A DNA stretch of 64,000 nucleotides from Clostridia bacterium (lineage in GTDB: Bacteria > Bacillota > Clostridia > TANB77 > UBA1234): contig CAAFRB010000058.1 in NCBI GenBank assembly GCA_900765095.1, positions 1 through 64,000 on the forward strand. Direction: 5' to 3'. Below the pieces are notes generated by a model. The model was given only the letters and a program-made list of their open reading frames with translations, did not search any database and was not told the DNA's origin. Made by a program: the position numbers and the translations under genes. Positions 52,379-61,313 of this stretch are shown here, piece by piece (the stretch's first letter is position 1; each line of letters opens with the position of its first letter).

Positions 52379-53530
52379 TCAAATAATTCTATTCAATGCG
52401 CCTTTTCCGCCAAACATACATGGCGATTCACACTTCCAACCCGGAAAAGTACAACGTGCCCCTTTCGAATATGGTAGCAAATATTCGTAAAGCTCTGGTT
52501 TTTCTTTCACCGCTTCAAAATATTTTTTCATTGTGATGTTCGTCTGCTTCATTATTTCCAGCTGAGCACAACCACAAAGACGTTCAGTACACTTCAAGAC
52601 AAAGTTTTCTATCGTTCCTCTCTCATTAACTCTAACCAGCATGCCTTGTGGGAACAAGTCTTCTATTGAATGCATATCACGAATCCATTCTTCCTCAAAC
52701 CTTGTGGCTTTAATTATGTCTGGAACATAAAATTGTTTTTCATCCAACATAGACATTTCGTAAGTTAACGTCCTATGCCTTTGTGCTTGTGCAAGCTGAG
52801 CAAAACTGGCTAAATACGTAGTAGAATAGTTTTCACCGAATTCTTCGTATCTTTTATTCCTATCCGAAAAAAGAGAAAATTTACGTTTTTTGATTTTAGA
52901 ATTTAAGCCTTCAACTTCAATATTATACGTTTCAATGCTATGCAAAAATTCTTCCAATACCGACTTTACTTTCAAAGCAAATCCATCATTTGCATCACTA
53001 TCAATATAATCTCTCGCCCAACCTATTATATAATTAAGCTGCTCAAAGCTAACTGTATATTCCATTACTGTGGATGGTGTAAAAATACTAATTAAATATC
53101 TTGCGTTTTCAAGTGCAAGTTTTTCAGCATATTTTTCTTTTATATCTGGATATTTTTCAAGAATCAATCCTTTATATATATTAGCCCACTTTTCGTACAA
53201 CTTACTTTCACGTTCACCAGGTACCATTTTAGTATACCTAGCGGACTTTTCAGATGTGTTGTATATCTTTTCATTATTCAGAATCATTGCAAGTATTTTA
53301 GGAATCCCTTCAAAAAGTAAGTTGTAATGTGGATGACCAAACACGCTGTGATGTCCTAATTTTATGTTGCTTTTCGCCCTTTTCAACGTTTTCTCCTCAG
53401 GTTCATTAAACAACTTTTCAGTAGTATCTGGCAGGTAACAGATACCAGCAGACTTGCCAGAGAAGATAATAGCTTCACTAGCAGGCATTTCATAACCAGG
53501 TTTGGTAGAAGCAAGGATTTTGACTTTCAT
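52379..53530 (-). CDS. thyX: ThyX-like flavin-dependent thymidylate synthase with Cys-rich C terminus
   Basis: A 383-residue ThyX-like enzyme. The ThyX core is seen in TSEKSARYTK near 92-101, MEYTVSFEQLNYIIGW and the RHR motif AQRHRTLTYEMS near 247-258. ThyX makes dTMP from dUMP using FAD. Typical ThyX is 210-260 residues. Here an extra C-terminal part carries seven Cys (CTERLCGCAQ; CTFPGWKCESPC), which could bind a metal or Fe-S cluster. It is inserted in the spc operon between adk and map, bounded by terminators on both sides. Confidence 0.85.
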   Translation of the reverse strand: MKVKILASTKPGYEMPASEAIIFSGKSAGICYLPDTTEKLFNEPEEKTLKRAKSNIKLGHHSVFGHPHYNLLFEGIPKILAMILNNEKIYNTSEKSARYTKMVPGERESKLYEKWANIYKGLILEKYPDIKEKYAEKLALENARYLISIFTPSTVMEYTVSFEQLNYIIGWARDYIDSDANDGFALKVKSVLEEFLHSIETYNIEVEGLNSKIKKRKFSLFSDRNKRYEEFGENYSTTYLASFAQLAQAQRHRTLTYEMSMLDEKQFYVPDIIKATRFEEEWIRDMHSIEDLFPQGMLVRVNERGTIENFVLKCTERLCGCAQLEIMKQTNITMKKYFEAVKEKPELYEYLLPYSKGARCTFPGWKCESPCMFGGKGALNRII

Positions 53531-53644
53531 AGAGCACTTCTCCTTTCACATTCATAAATGTAGTCACATTTTGTTATTTACCTATTCAATTTTCTTCTGA
53601 ATTATATCAATTTACTACCCAAAAAGCAACAAAAAGTGACACAT

Positions 53645-53689
53645 AAAAAAGCTATCATCATAAGTATTTCTATTTACTTAAAATGATAG
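53645..53689 (-). terminator. adk intrinsic terminator
   Basis: On the minus strand, CTATCAT and ATGATAG, with an inner AAGTA/TACTT stem, followed by TTTTTT. Confidence 0.75.
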
Positions 53690-53698
53690 TCTTAAACA

Positions 53699-54355
53699 TT
53701 ATTTTTCAAGTTCTGCTTTAACAAGAGCAATTGTATCCGCTAATTCCTCTTGTCCAACAACTGTAGCAACTAAACCTTTCTTAGTATAGTAATCTATTAA
53801 AGGTTCAGTTTGTGAATGATAAACTGCAAGTCTGTTACTTACTGTAGCTTCATTATCATCATCTCTTTGGAATAGTCTGCTACCACATTTATCACAAACA
53901 CCTTCAACCTTAGGAGGATTATCCCTTAAATTATATATTTCTTTACAATCAGGATTTTCACAAGTTCTTCTATTTATTGTTCTTGCCATTATTTCTTCAT
54001 CTGGTACATGTAAATTTATTACTTTGTCCAACTTAATTCCATTAGCATCAAGATATTCATCAAGAACTTCTGCTTGATGTAATGTTCTTGGAAAACCGTC
54101 TAATAAGAATCCGTTTTCTTTACAATCAGCTTCTTCTAATCTTGACTTTAATAAATCAACAACCAATTCATCTGGAACTAATTTTCCTTCGTCCATGTAC
54201 TTTTTAGCTTCCATTCCTAAAGCTGTCCCTTCAGCAATATTTTTTCTAAAAATATCACCAGTTGATATATGAGGAACATTATAGTCCTTTGTTATCCATT
54301 TACATTGTGATCCTTTTCCACTTCCTGGTGCTCCTAATATTATAAATCTTTTCAT
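53699..54355 (-). CDS. adk: Adenylate kinase
   Basis: A 218-residue long-form adenylate kinase. P-loop GAPGSGKGSQ near residues 7-16, the LLDGFPRT motif near 84, and a zinc-type lid (CENPDCKEIYNL ... CDKCGSRLF). Interconverts AMP, ATP and ADP. Follows secY and the small SGD protein gene. Confidence 0.98.
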   Translation of the reverse strand: MKRFIILGAPGSGKGSQCKWITKDYNVPHISTGDIFRKNIAEGTALGMEAKKYMDEGKLVPDELVVDLLKSRLEEADCKENGFLLDGFPRTLHQAEVLDEYLDANGIKLDKVINLHVPDEEIMARTINRRTCENPDCKEIYNLRDNPPKVEGVCDKCGSRLFQRDDDNEATVSNRLAVYHSQTEPLIDYYTKKGLVATVVGQEELADTIALVKAELEK

Positions 54356-54394
54356 AATCTACCTCCATTAATTTATATTGTGTAATTTTGAAAT

Positions 54395-54775
54395 CTAATC
54401 GCCACTAACACTACTCAAGTTGCCCGATTCATTATTTCTTTCATCAACTTTTGTATTGTTTTCATCTATATTTTTCACTGAAGCATCTCCACTTATTTTT
54501 TCTACATCTTGGTGGTTTTCATCTTTCTTATCTTCGTCACCGCTTGCACTGTCATCTACATCTCCACTTGAATTTTGCTCGCCACTTTCAACGTTTTCAT
54601 ACTCACCGCTCAAATCTGATTTTTCATTATCACCGGATATTCTTTCTATAACATCTCCTGAAATATTATTTGCATTTCCATTATAAATGTTATTTTGATC
54701 TCTTAAAAATGTATAAACAAAAATTAATACAGCAACAATTATCACGCACATTAAAAATCTCAAAAACTCTTTCAT
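54395..54775 (-). CDS. Small membrane protein with SGD repeats, unknown
   Basis: A 126-residue protein. One N-terminal membrane helix (FLRFLMCVIIVAVLIFVYTF) is followed by a very acidic, disordered outer part with at least five SGD motifs (NISGDVIE, RISGDNEK, SSGDVDD, ASGDEDK, KISGDAS, VSGD). No family recognised. Inserted between secY and adk, after the secY terminator. The ATG at 54775 overlaps by ATGA the stop of a 3-codon frame (MLQ) that has the best-placed ribosome binding site. Confidence 0.65.
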   Translation of the reverse strand: MKEFLRFLMCVIIVAVLIFVYTFLRDQNNIYNGNANNISGDVIERISGDNEKSDLSGEYENVESGEQNSSGDVDDSASGDEDKKDENHQDVEKISGDASVKNIDENNTKVDERNNESGNLSSVSGD

Positions 54776-54857
54776 TGCAACATTTTCCTCCTTTATTTTC
54801 AATCCAAATTTAGTATACTATAACTTTCACCTCTTATCAACAAAAAAGCTCAAGAAA

Positions 54858-54890
54858 TAAAAAAATAAAGCACTGCCTGAAAGCAATGCT
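54858..54890 (-). terminator. secY intrinsic terminator
   Basis: On the minus strand, AGCATTGC-TTTCAG-GCAGTGCT (8 bp, one wobble) followed by TTATTTTTTTATTT. Confidence 0.85.
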
Positions 54891-54902
54891 CTATCTTTAT
54901 TC

Positions 54903-56255
54903 TTATTCTAAAAAGCCTTTGTAATGTCTTGTCAACATTTGTGCTTCTAGTTGTTTTACAGTTTCCAAAGCCACACCAACTACGATAAGTATTGCTGTAC
55001 CTCCAAATGAAATTGAAAGTCCTGCAAATTGAGTTAATATTGGCAATACTGCAATTATTGCAAGGAATACCGAACCAAATGCTGTAATATAAGTTAATAC
55101 AGCTTTTAAATAATCAGATGTTGGCTTTCCAGCTCTTATTCCTGGAATGAAACCACCATTTTTCTTTAAGTTATTTGAAACTTCTACTGGATTGAATGCC
55201 ATTGCTAATGTGTAGAAATATGTAAATCCAACAATTAACAATACATATATTAAAATATGAAGTAATCCATATCCTAATAAAGACCAGTCAACAGCTTTAG
55301 TAGTTGCATCTACTATTCCACCTGTTTGAAGAGATGTAAATGCAAATACTTTATATACTCCAGCCCAGAAACCTGTGCTATTTGCTATATCATGATTTAC
55401 TAACTGCATAATGATAGCTGGTAGTTGCATGAATGACATTGCAAAGATAACTGGCATAACACCAGCCATTGCAAGTTTCATAGGAATGTGTGTGTTTTGT
55501 CCACCATACATTCTTCTACCTACAACCTTTTTAGCATACTGAACTGGAATTCTTCTTTCAGCTTCAGTTACCCAAATTACTCCTGCAATCAATACTATCG
55601 CACCTATTATAACTGCTATTGCAGTTACAACACCGCCTACGCCACCAGTAGCAGCTACTTGATATAAATATCTAGTAGCAGAAGGTAGTCCAGAAACGAT
55701 ACCTGCAAAGATAAGCATTGAAGTACCATTTCCTATGCCCTTGCTAGTAAGCTGTTCTGATATCCACATTAAAAGTGTTGAACCAGCCGTTAGTGACAAA
55801 ATAAATAGTAATGGTGCTAATGGTGCATTTTGTAAGAATATACCTTGATTTCTATATGTAGCATAGATACCAAAAGCTTCTATAGCTGCAAGTATAACCG
55901 CAGTATATCTTGTATATTGATTTAATTTCTTTCTTCCATTTTCGCCTTCTTTAGACATCTCTTCTAAAGCAGGAATTGCAAAAGTTAACAATTGTATAAT
56001 AATTGATGCTGTAATATAAGGGCTTACTGAAAGCGCAAATATTGAAAAGCTTGAAAAAGCTCCACCAGTAATTATATTAACAGTATTTATAACAGAATTT
56101 GAAGACGCTGAGCCAACTAATTCTAATAATTCGGCATCAACTCCTGGTGCTGTTATGACACAACCAAATCTAAAAATTGCTAAAAGCAACAAAGTGTATA
56201 GAAGTTTACGTCTTAATTCAGGAATTTTCCAAGCGTTAATTAGTGTTTTAAACAA
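54903..56255 (-). CDS. secY: Protein translocase subunit SecY
   Basis: A 450-residue channel protein with ten membrane helices (PYITASIIIQLLTFAIPALE, PVIFAMSFMQLPAIIMQLV). Conserved cytosolic loop RRIPVQYAKKVVGRR. Forms the SecYEG pore. The start abuts the rplO stop. Confidence 0.99.
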   Translation of the reverse strand: MFKTLINAWKIPELRRKLLYTLLLLAIFRFGCVITAPGVDAELLELVGSASSNSVINTVNIITGGAFSSFSIFALSVSPYITASIIIQLLTFAIPALEEMSKEGENGRKKLNQYTRYTAVILAAIEAFGIYATYRNQGIFLQNAPLAPLLFILSLTAGSTLLMWISEQLTSKGIGNGTSMLIFAGIVSGLPSATRYLYQVAATGGVGGVVTAIAVIIGAIVLIAGVIWVTEAERRIPVQYAKKVVGRRMYGGQNTHIPMKLAMAGVMPVIFAMSFMQLPAIIMQLVNHDIANSTGFWAGVYKVFAFTSLQTGGIVDATTKAVDWSLLGYGLLHILIYVLLIVGFTYFYTLAMAFNPVEVSNNLKKNGGFIPGIRAGKPTSDYLKAVLTYITAFGSVFLAIIAVLPILTQFAGLSISFGGTAILIVVGVALETVKQLEAQMLTRHYKGFLE

Positions 56256-56696
56256 TTAAACCACCTCTACCTTTCCTCCAGCAGCTGTAATTTTTTCTTC
56301 AGCTGTCTTTGTAATTCTAGCCGCTTTTACATTTAGTTTTTTAGTCAATTCTCCATTTCCTAATACAACGATACCGTCGTTAATCTTTTTAATTAAACCT
56401 AGTTCACGAAGTGTTTCAGCTGTAACTTCTGTTCCATTTTCAAGATTTTCTAACATTGAAAGTGTAACTTCTGTATATACTTTTGAATTTATATTATTGA
56501 ATCCTCTCTTAGGAATTCTTCTAAATAAAGGCATTTGACCACCTTCAAATCCTGGTCTAACTCCACCACCAGATCTAGCGTTTTGTCCTTTATGACCTTT
56601 TCCAGAAGTTTTTCCAAGTCCTGAACCAATACCTCTACCTACTCTTCTTCTAACTGTTTTTGAACCAGGTGCTGGTCTTAATTCATCAAGTTTCAT
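56256..56696 (-). CDS. rplO: 50S ribosomal protein L15
   Basis: A 146-residue L15 (MKLDELRPAPGSKTVRRRVG, GGVRPGFEGGQMPLFRRIPK). ATG at 56696 after AGGAGGTGCACAAA; an in-frame GTG upstream lies inside that site. Only 42 bp separate it from rpsE, so rpmD (L30) is missing from its usual place. Confidence 0.98.
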   Translation of the reverse strand: MKLDELRPAPGSKTVRRRVGRGIGSGLGKTSGKGHKGQNARSGGGVRPGFEGGQMPLFRRIPKRGFNNINSKVYTEVTLSMLENLENGTEVTAETLRELGLIKKINDGIVVLGNGELTKKLNVKAARITKTAEEKITAAGGKVEVV

Positions 56697-56738
56697 TTTG
56701 TGCACCTCCTTTTATTTTCTTTAAATATATTTTATCGA

Positions 56739-57230
56739 TTATAAAATTTCTTCTACTTTCTTTCCTCTTAAAGCAGCTACTTGTTCAGCTGTTTTCATAT
56801 CTTGAAGAGCTTTGATTGTAGCAAAAACTGCATTTCTAGGATTGCTTGATCCTAAGTTCTTTGTTCTGATGTTTTTATAACCTGCAAGTTCTAATACTGA
56901 TCTTGCAGCACCACCAGCGATAAGTCCAGTACCTTCGCCAGCTGGTTTTAATAAAACTTTACCAGAACCAAAGTTACCAATCATTTCATGTGGAATAGTA
57001 TCATTAACAATTGGAACTTCAACAATATTCTTTTTAGCATCTTCAATTGCTTTCTTTATAGCATCTGGAACTTCGGCTGCTTTTCCGTTACCTACACCGA
57101 TATGTCCAGCACCATCGCCAACAACTACAAGTGCGCTAAATCTAAAAGTTCTACCACCTTTAACAACTTTAGCAACTCTGTTGATTACAACAACTTTCTC
57201 TTGAAGATCTAATGTGCTTGCATCTATCAT
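56739..57230 (-). CDS. rpsE: 30S ribosomal protein S5
   Basis: A 163-residue S5 (double-stranded RNA-binding-like domain VVVINRVAKVVKGGRTFRFS; GNFGSGKVLLKPAGEGTGLI). Decoding-site fidelity protein. Confidence 0.98.
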   Translation of the reverse strand: MIDASTLDLQEKVVVINRVAKVVKGGRTFRFSALVVVGDGAGHIGVGNGKAAEVPDAIKKAIEDAKKNIVEVPIVNDTIPHEMIGNFGSGKVLLKPAGEGTGLIAGGAARSVLELAGYKNIRTKNLGSSNPRNAVFATIKALQDMKTAEQVAALRGKKVEEIL

Positions 57231-57249
57231 TTATATTTACTCCTTTCAA

Positions 57250-57609
57250 TTAAAATTCTAGTCCACCTTCACGTGCAGCTTCAGCTAATGCTTTAACTTT
57301 TCCGTGATATTGGTATCCGCCTCTATCAAAAACAACTACCTTGATACCAGCTTTTTCTGCTCTTTTAGCTATTAATGCTCCAACTTCAGTAGCAGCAGCA
57401 ATGTTACTTGCTTTTGTTTTTACTTCTTTATCTAGTGTTGAAGCGGCAGCTAAGGTTTTACCATTAACATCATCGATAAGTTGAGCGTAGATACCTGTTA
57501 AGCTCTTATATACACTAAGTCTTGGACGTTCAGGAGTACCGCTAATTTTATTACGAACTCTTTTATGTCTAATATCTCTTGATACGCTTTTAGCCTCTTT
57601 TTTAATCAC
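57250..57609 (-). CDS. rplR: 50S ribosomal protein L18
   Basis: A 119-residue L18 (RHKRVRNKISGTPERPRLSV, FDRGGYQYHGKVKALAEAAR), which binds 5S rRNA. GTG start after AAGGGAGAGAAGATAA. Confidence 0.98.
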   Translation of the reverse strand: MIKKEAKSVSRDIRHKRVRNKISGTPERPRLSVYKSLTGIYAQLIDDVNGKTLAAASTLDKEVKTKASNIAAATEVGALIAKRAEKAGIKVVVFDRGGYQYHGKVKALAEAAREGGLEF

Positions 57610-57651
57610 TTATCTTCTCTCCCTTCTTAACGTTCTAACTACTACCTAGAA

Positions 57652-58188
57652 CTATTTTTTACCCATCTTTCCTTCTTTTCTAATTATTCTTTCTCCGATA
57701 TATTTAATACCTTTACCTTTATATGGTTCTGGAGGTCTTACTTTTCTAATTTCTGCTGCAAGTTGTCCTACAGCTTCTTTATCTGGACCAGAAATAATTA
57801 TACTTGTTTGAGATGGAGCATCGATTTTTATATCTCCTCTATCTTCAAATTCTACTGTATGAGAAAATCCCATATTCATTATTAATTTGTTTCCTTGTTT
57901 TTGAACTCTATAACCAACGCCATTTACTTCAAGCTCTTTTTTGAATCCTTCAGTAACACCAATAACCATATTGTTAATAAGTGTTCTTGTTAAACCTTGA
58001 AGCGCATTTTGTGATTCGTCTTTCATTTCAACTGTTACTACATCTGCGTTTTTGTTGATTACCATAGCTGGATGTAATTGTTTTACAAGAGTTCCTTTTG
58101 GACCTTTTACAGTTACAAGATTTCCTTCAGCTATTGTTACTTCAACACCAGCAGGTATAGTTATAGGTTTCTTTCCTATTCTAGACAT
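57652..58188 (-). CDS. rplF: 50S ribosomal protein L6
   Basis: A 178-residue L6 (MSRIGKKPITIPAGVEV; C-terminal RPPEPYKGKGIKY), near the GTPase-associated region of the 50S subunit. Confidence 0.98.
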   Translation of the reverse strand: MSRIGKKPITIPAGVEVTIAEGNLVTVKGPKGTLVKQLHPAMVINKNADVVTVEMKDESQNALQGLTRTLINNMVIGVTEGFKKELEVNGVGYRVQKQGNKLIMNMGFSHTVEFEDRGDIKIDAPSQTSIIISGPDKEAVGQLAAEIRKVRPPEPYKGKGIKYIGERIIRKEGKMGKK

Positions 58189-58235
58189 CTTATATTACTC
58201 CTTTCTTTAAAATACTTAAACAATCATGTTTCAAA

Positions 58236-58631
58236 CTACCAAACAAATGCAAGGACTTCTCCTCCGATACCTTCCTTACGAGCTTGTTTATCAGTCATAA
58301 TTCCTTTTGATGTTGAGATTAATGCAATACCAAGTCCACCAATAACTTTTGGTAATTCATCTTTGTTAGCATATACTCTTAAACCTGGTTTACTGATTCT
58401 TTTTAGTCCACTTATAACTTTTTGTTTATTAACGTATTTTAAAGTTATTCTTATAATGCCTTGTGCATTATCTTCTATTTCTTCAAATGACTTGATGTAT
58501 CCTTCATCTAGCAAAATTTGAGCTATTGACTTTTTCAATTTTGATGAAGGGATATCAACAGTTTCATGTCTTTGTGTATTTGCATTTCTAATTCTTGTTA
58601 GCATATCTGCTATTGGATCAGTAATGTTCAT
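58236..58631 (-). CDS. rpsH: 30S ribosomal protein S8
   Basis: A 131-residue S8 (DPIADMLTRIRNANTQRHET; STSKGIMTDKQARKEGIGGE). Binds the 16S central domain and in many bacteria represses the spc operon at L5. Preceded by an unusually long spacer. Confidence 0.98.
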   Translation of the reverse strand: MNITDPIADMLTRIRNANTQRHETVDIPSSKLKKSIAQILLDEGYIKSFEEIEDNAQGIIRITLKYVNKQKVISGLKRISKPGLRVYANKDELPKVIGGLGIALISTSKGIMTDKQARKEGIGGEVLAFVW

Positions 58632-58665
58632 TTGACTACTCCTTTCTTTATCTAGAAATTAGAGA

Positions 58666-58741
58666 TTAGAAGCTAAAAGCTACCTCTCTATTTCTAAACT
58701 AAATTTTGATTTTTATTATTAGAAACTAAATAACTACCTCT
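58666..58741. repeat. Direct repeat in the rpsN-rpsH spacer
   Basis: The 157-bp gap 58632-58788 holds two imperfect copies of a 22-23 bp unit (TTAGAAGCTAAAAGCTACC at 58666; TTAGAAACTAAATAACTACC at 58719), start points 53 bp apart. Nothing else recognised there. Gaps elsewhere in this operon are mostly 10-90 bp. Confidence 0.6.
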
Positions 58742-58788
58742 AACATCTAGTTTCTTTCTTCATATCTAACTTTCAACTTTTAAAGGGA

Positions 58789-58974
58789 TTACCAGCTAGC
58801 TTTCTTTACACCTGGTATTTCACCCTTGTGAGCTAATTCTCTAAAGCAAATTCTGCAGATTCCAAATTTACGAATGTAAGCATGTGGTCTTCCACAAATT
58901 TTACATCTGTTGTAATATCTTGTTGAAAACTTTGGAGCTAACTTTTGCTTTGCGATCATAGATTTTTTTGCCAT
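58789..58974 (-). CDS. rpsN: 30S ribosomal protein S14, zinc type
   Basis: A 61-residue type-Z S14 with CKIC near 24-27 and CRIC near 40-43. The short zinc form is usual for Gram-positive bacteria. Confidence 0.98.
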   Translation of the reverse strand: MAKKSMIAKQKLAPKFSTRYYNRCKICGRPHAYIRKFGICRICFRELAHKGEIPGVKKASW

Positions 58975-58985
58975 GGTTTACCTCC

Positions 58986-59525
58986 TTATTTTGAAAATGG
59001 CATACCAAGAAGTCTTAATAACTCTTTTGCCTCTTCGTCTGTATTTGCTGTTGTTACGAAAATTACGTCCATACCTCTAACTTTATCAATTTTATCATAT
59101 TCAATTTCAGGGAATATAAGTTGTTCTTTAACACCCATTGAATAATTTCCTCTTCCATCGAAAGAATTTGGAGATAATCCTCTAAAATCTCTAACTCTTG
59201 GAAGTGCAACTGCAAATAATTTTTCAGCAAAATCGTACATTTTGTCATTTCTTAATGTAACTTTACATCCGATTTCCATACCTTCTCTAATTTTAAACCC
59301 AGCAATTGATTTCTTTGCTTTAGTTGAAACAACTTTTTGTCCAGTAATGATTGTTAAATCTCTCATAGCATTCTCTAAAGCTTTAGCATTTTCACGAACA
59401 TCACTTACACCCATGTTAATAACTATTTTTTCTAGCTTTGGTACTTGCATAATTGATTTATAGTTAAATTTTTTCATTAATTCTGGAACTACTTCATTTT
59501 TATATAATTCTTTTAAACTTGACAT
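58986..59525 (-). CDS. rplE: 50S ribosomal protein L5
   Basis: A 179-residue L5 (KIVINMGVSDVRENAKALEN; FDGRGNYSMGVKEQLIFPEI), 5S rRNA binder in the central protuberance. Start after AAAGGAGGTAATCTAAA. Confidence 0.98.
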   Translation of the reverse strand: MSSLKELYKNEVVPELMKKFNYKSIMQVPKLEKIVINMGVSDVRENAKALENAMRDLTIITGQKVVSTKAKKSIAGFKIREGMEIGCKVTLRNDKMYDFAEKLFAVALPRVRDFRGLSPNSFDGRGNYSMGVKEQLIFPEIEYDKIDKVRGMDVIFVTTANTDEEAKELLRLLGMPFSK

Positions 59526-59543
59526 TTTAGATTACCTCCTTTC

Positions 59544-59864
59544 CTACTTGATTTCTGTGCCACACTTAGAACAAACTCTTACCTTTGTACCATCTTTTTG
59601 TACTTCAGTTTTTGTTCTTGTGCCTTTTCCACATTTATCGCAGAATAAATTTACTTTAGAAGCATTAATTGCAACTTCAGCTTTAACTATTCCACCTTGT
59701 TCTCCAGCTTTTCTAGGTTTTCTATGTTTACTTCTAACATTTACACCCTCAACAACAACTTTATTATCTTTTGGGCTTGCATGTAGAACTTTTCCTTTTT
59801 TACCCTTGTCAGCGCCAGAGTTTACCATTACCATATCACCTTTTTTAACGTGCATGTTATTCAT
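59544..59864 (-). CDS. rplX: 50S ribosomal protein L24
   Basis: A 106-residue L24 with a KOW motif (VKKGDMVMVNSGADKGKKGK) and a C-terminal zinc ribbon (CDKCGKG ... CSKCG). An assembly initiator of the 50S. Start could be the first or the fourth codon (both ATG). Confidence 0.97.
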   Translation of the reverse strand: MNNMHVKKGDMVMVNSGADKGKKGKVLHASPKDNKVVVEGVNVRSKHRKPRKAGEQGGIVKAEVAINASKVNLFCDKCGKGTRTKTEVQKDGTKVRVCSKCGTEIK

Positions 59865-59929
59865 TTATCCTTTACACCTACCTCTCAGATTTTATCTCTG
59901 CATAATTACTACTTATAAAGCAATTACAA

Positions 59930-60298
59930 TTATAGAACTTCTGGAGCAAGTGAGATGATTTTCATATAATCTCCATCTCTTAATTCTCTTGCAACAGGCC
60001 CAAATATACGTGTTCCTCTTGGGTTCTTATCATCTTTTATAATAACAGCGGCGTTCTCATCAAATCTTATGTAAGAACCATCTGGTCTTTGAAGACCTCT
60101 CTTGCTTCTTACGATAACAGCTTTAACAACATCACCTTTTTTTACCATTCCGCCTGGAGTAGCACTCTTAACAGAAGCAACTATAACATCACCGATATTA
60201 GCTGTTTTTCTGAAAGATCCACCCAAACATCTGATACACATTAATTCTTTAGCACCAGTATTATCTGCTACTTTAAGTATTGTCTGTTGTTGTATCAT
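59930..60298 (-). CDS. rplN: 50S ribosomal protein L14
   Basis: A 122-residue L14 (MIQQQTILKVADNTGAKELM; RGTRIFGPVARELRD), on the 50S face that meets S12. Confidence 0.98.
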   Translation of the reverse strand: MIQQQTILKVADNTGAKELMCIRCLGGSFRKTANIGDVIVASVKSATPGGMVKKGDVVKAVIVRSKRGLQRPDGSYIRFDENAAVIIKDDKNPRGTRIFGPVARELRDGDYMKIISLAPEVL

Positions 60299-60386
60299 TT
60301 CTTTTCTCCTTTCAGATGCATCAATCCTTTATCTCAAGGACATACATCAAATATACTAATTTAATTGTAAATAACTTCTATTCAAA

Positions 60387-60647
60387 TTATTTAGCTTTTT
60401 CAACAATTTCAACTAATCTCCATCTTTTATCCTTAGATAGTGGTCTAGTTTCCATTACCTTTACTGTATCTCCGATTTGACATTCATTATTCTCATCATG
60501 AGCCTTTAGTTTGAATGTTCTTTTCATTATCTTACCATATAAAGGATGTTTGTAACTAGTTTGAATAGCAACAACTATCGTCTTGTCCATTTTGTCGCTT
60601 ACAACTTTACCAACTCTTGTTTTTCTTAAAGCTCTTTCTTCAGACAT
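60387..60647 (-). CDS. rpsQ: 30S ribosomal protein S17
   Basis: An 86-residue OB-fold S17 (RKTRVGKVVSDKMDKTIVVA; DTVKVMETRPLSKDKRWRLV), an early 16S rRNA binder. Confidence 0.98.
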   Translation of the reverse strand: MSEERALRKTRVGKVVSDKMDKTIVVAIQTSYKHPLYGKIMKRTFKLKAHDENNECQIGDTVKVMETRPLSKDKRWRLVEIVEKAK

Positions 60648-60682
60648 CTTTTTTCTCCTTTCTTAGGATTAATAGTTTTATA

Positions 60683-60883
60683 TTATTCAGCATCTTCTAG
60701 TTCTTTTTCTCTAAGAACTGTTTTAATTCTAGCAATATCTTTCTTTGTATTTCTAATCTTCATCGGATTATCTAATCCATTTGTAGCTAATTGAAATCTT
60801 AATTTAAATAATTCAGATTTTAATTCTACTAATTCTTTTTCTAAATCCGATGAAGTCATTTTCTTATATTCATTAGCCTTCAT
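60683..60883 (-). CDS. rpmC: 50S ribosomal protein L29
   Basis: A 66-residue L29 (MKANEYKKMTSSDLEKELVE; FQLATNGLDNPMKIRNTKKD) at the exit tunnel. ATG at 60883 chosen from the AAGGTGGTGAAG binding site. It overlaps the end of rplP by 11 bp. Confidence 0.97.
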   Translation of the reverse strand: MKANEYKKMTSSDLEKELVELKSELFKLRFQLATNGLDNPMKIRNTKKDIARIKTVLREKELEDAE

Positions 60884-61313
60884 CGTCTTCACCACCTTCG
60901 TTTTTATCTGCATAAACAAACTTTGTTTTTATAGGAAGTTTATGAGCAGCAAGTCTGAAAGCTTCTCTAGCTACATCTTCTGTAACTCCTGCCATCTCAA
61001 ACATAACTCTTCCTGGTTTAATAACTGCAACCCAATATTCTAGTGCACCTTTACCACTACCCATACGAGTTTCAGCAGGTTTTTTTGTTATTGGCTTGTC
61101 TGGGAATATTTTTATCCAAACTTGACCGCCTCTTTTAATGAAACGTGTCATTGCAATTCTGGCAGCTTCGATTTGGTTAGATGTAATCCAACCAGCTTCA
61201 AGAGCTTCTAATCCGTACTCACCATAAGTAACTGTATTACCTCTTGTAGCCTTACCTCTATTTCTACCTTTTTGCATTTTTCTAAATTTTGATCTTTTTG
61301 GCATTAGTGGCAT
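60873..61313 (-). CDS. rplP: 50S ribosomal protein L16
   Basis: A 146-residue L16 (MPKRSKFRKMQKGRNRGKAT; KPAETRMGSGKGALEYW), near the peptidyl transferase centre. ATG overlaps the rpsC stop (TAATG). C terminus is acidic (NEGGEDDEG). Confidence 0.98.
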   Translation of the reverse strand: MPLMPKRSKFRKMQKGRNRGKATRGNTVTYGEYGLEALEAGWITSNQIEAARIAMTRFIKRGGQVWIKIFPDKPITKKPAETRMGSGKGALEYWVAVIKPGRVMFEMAGVTEDVAREAFRLAAHKLPIKTKFVYADKNEGGEDDEG

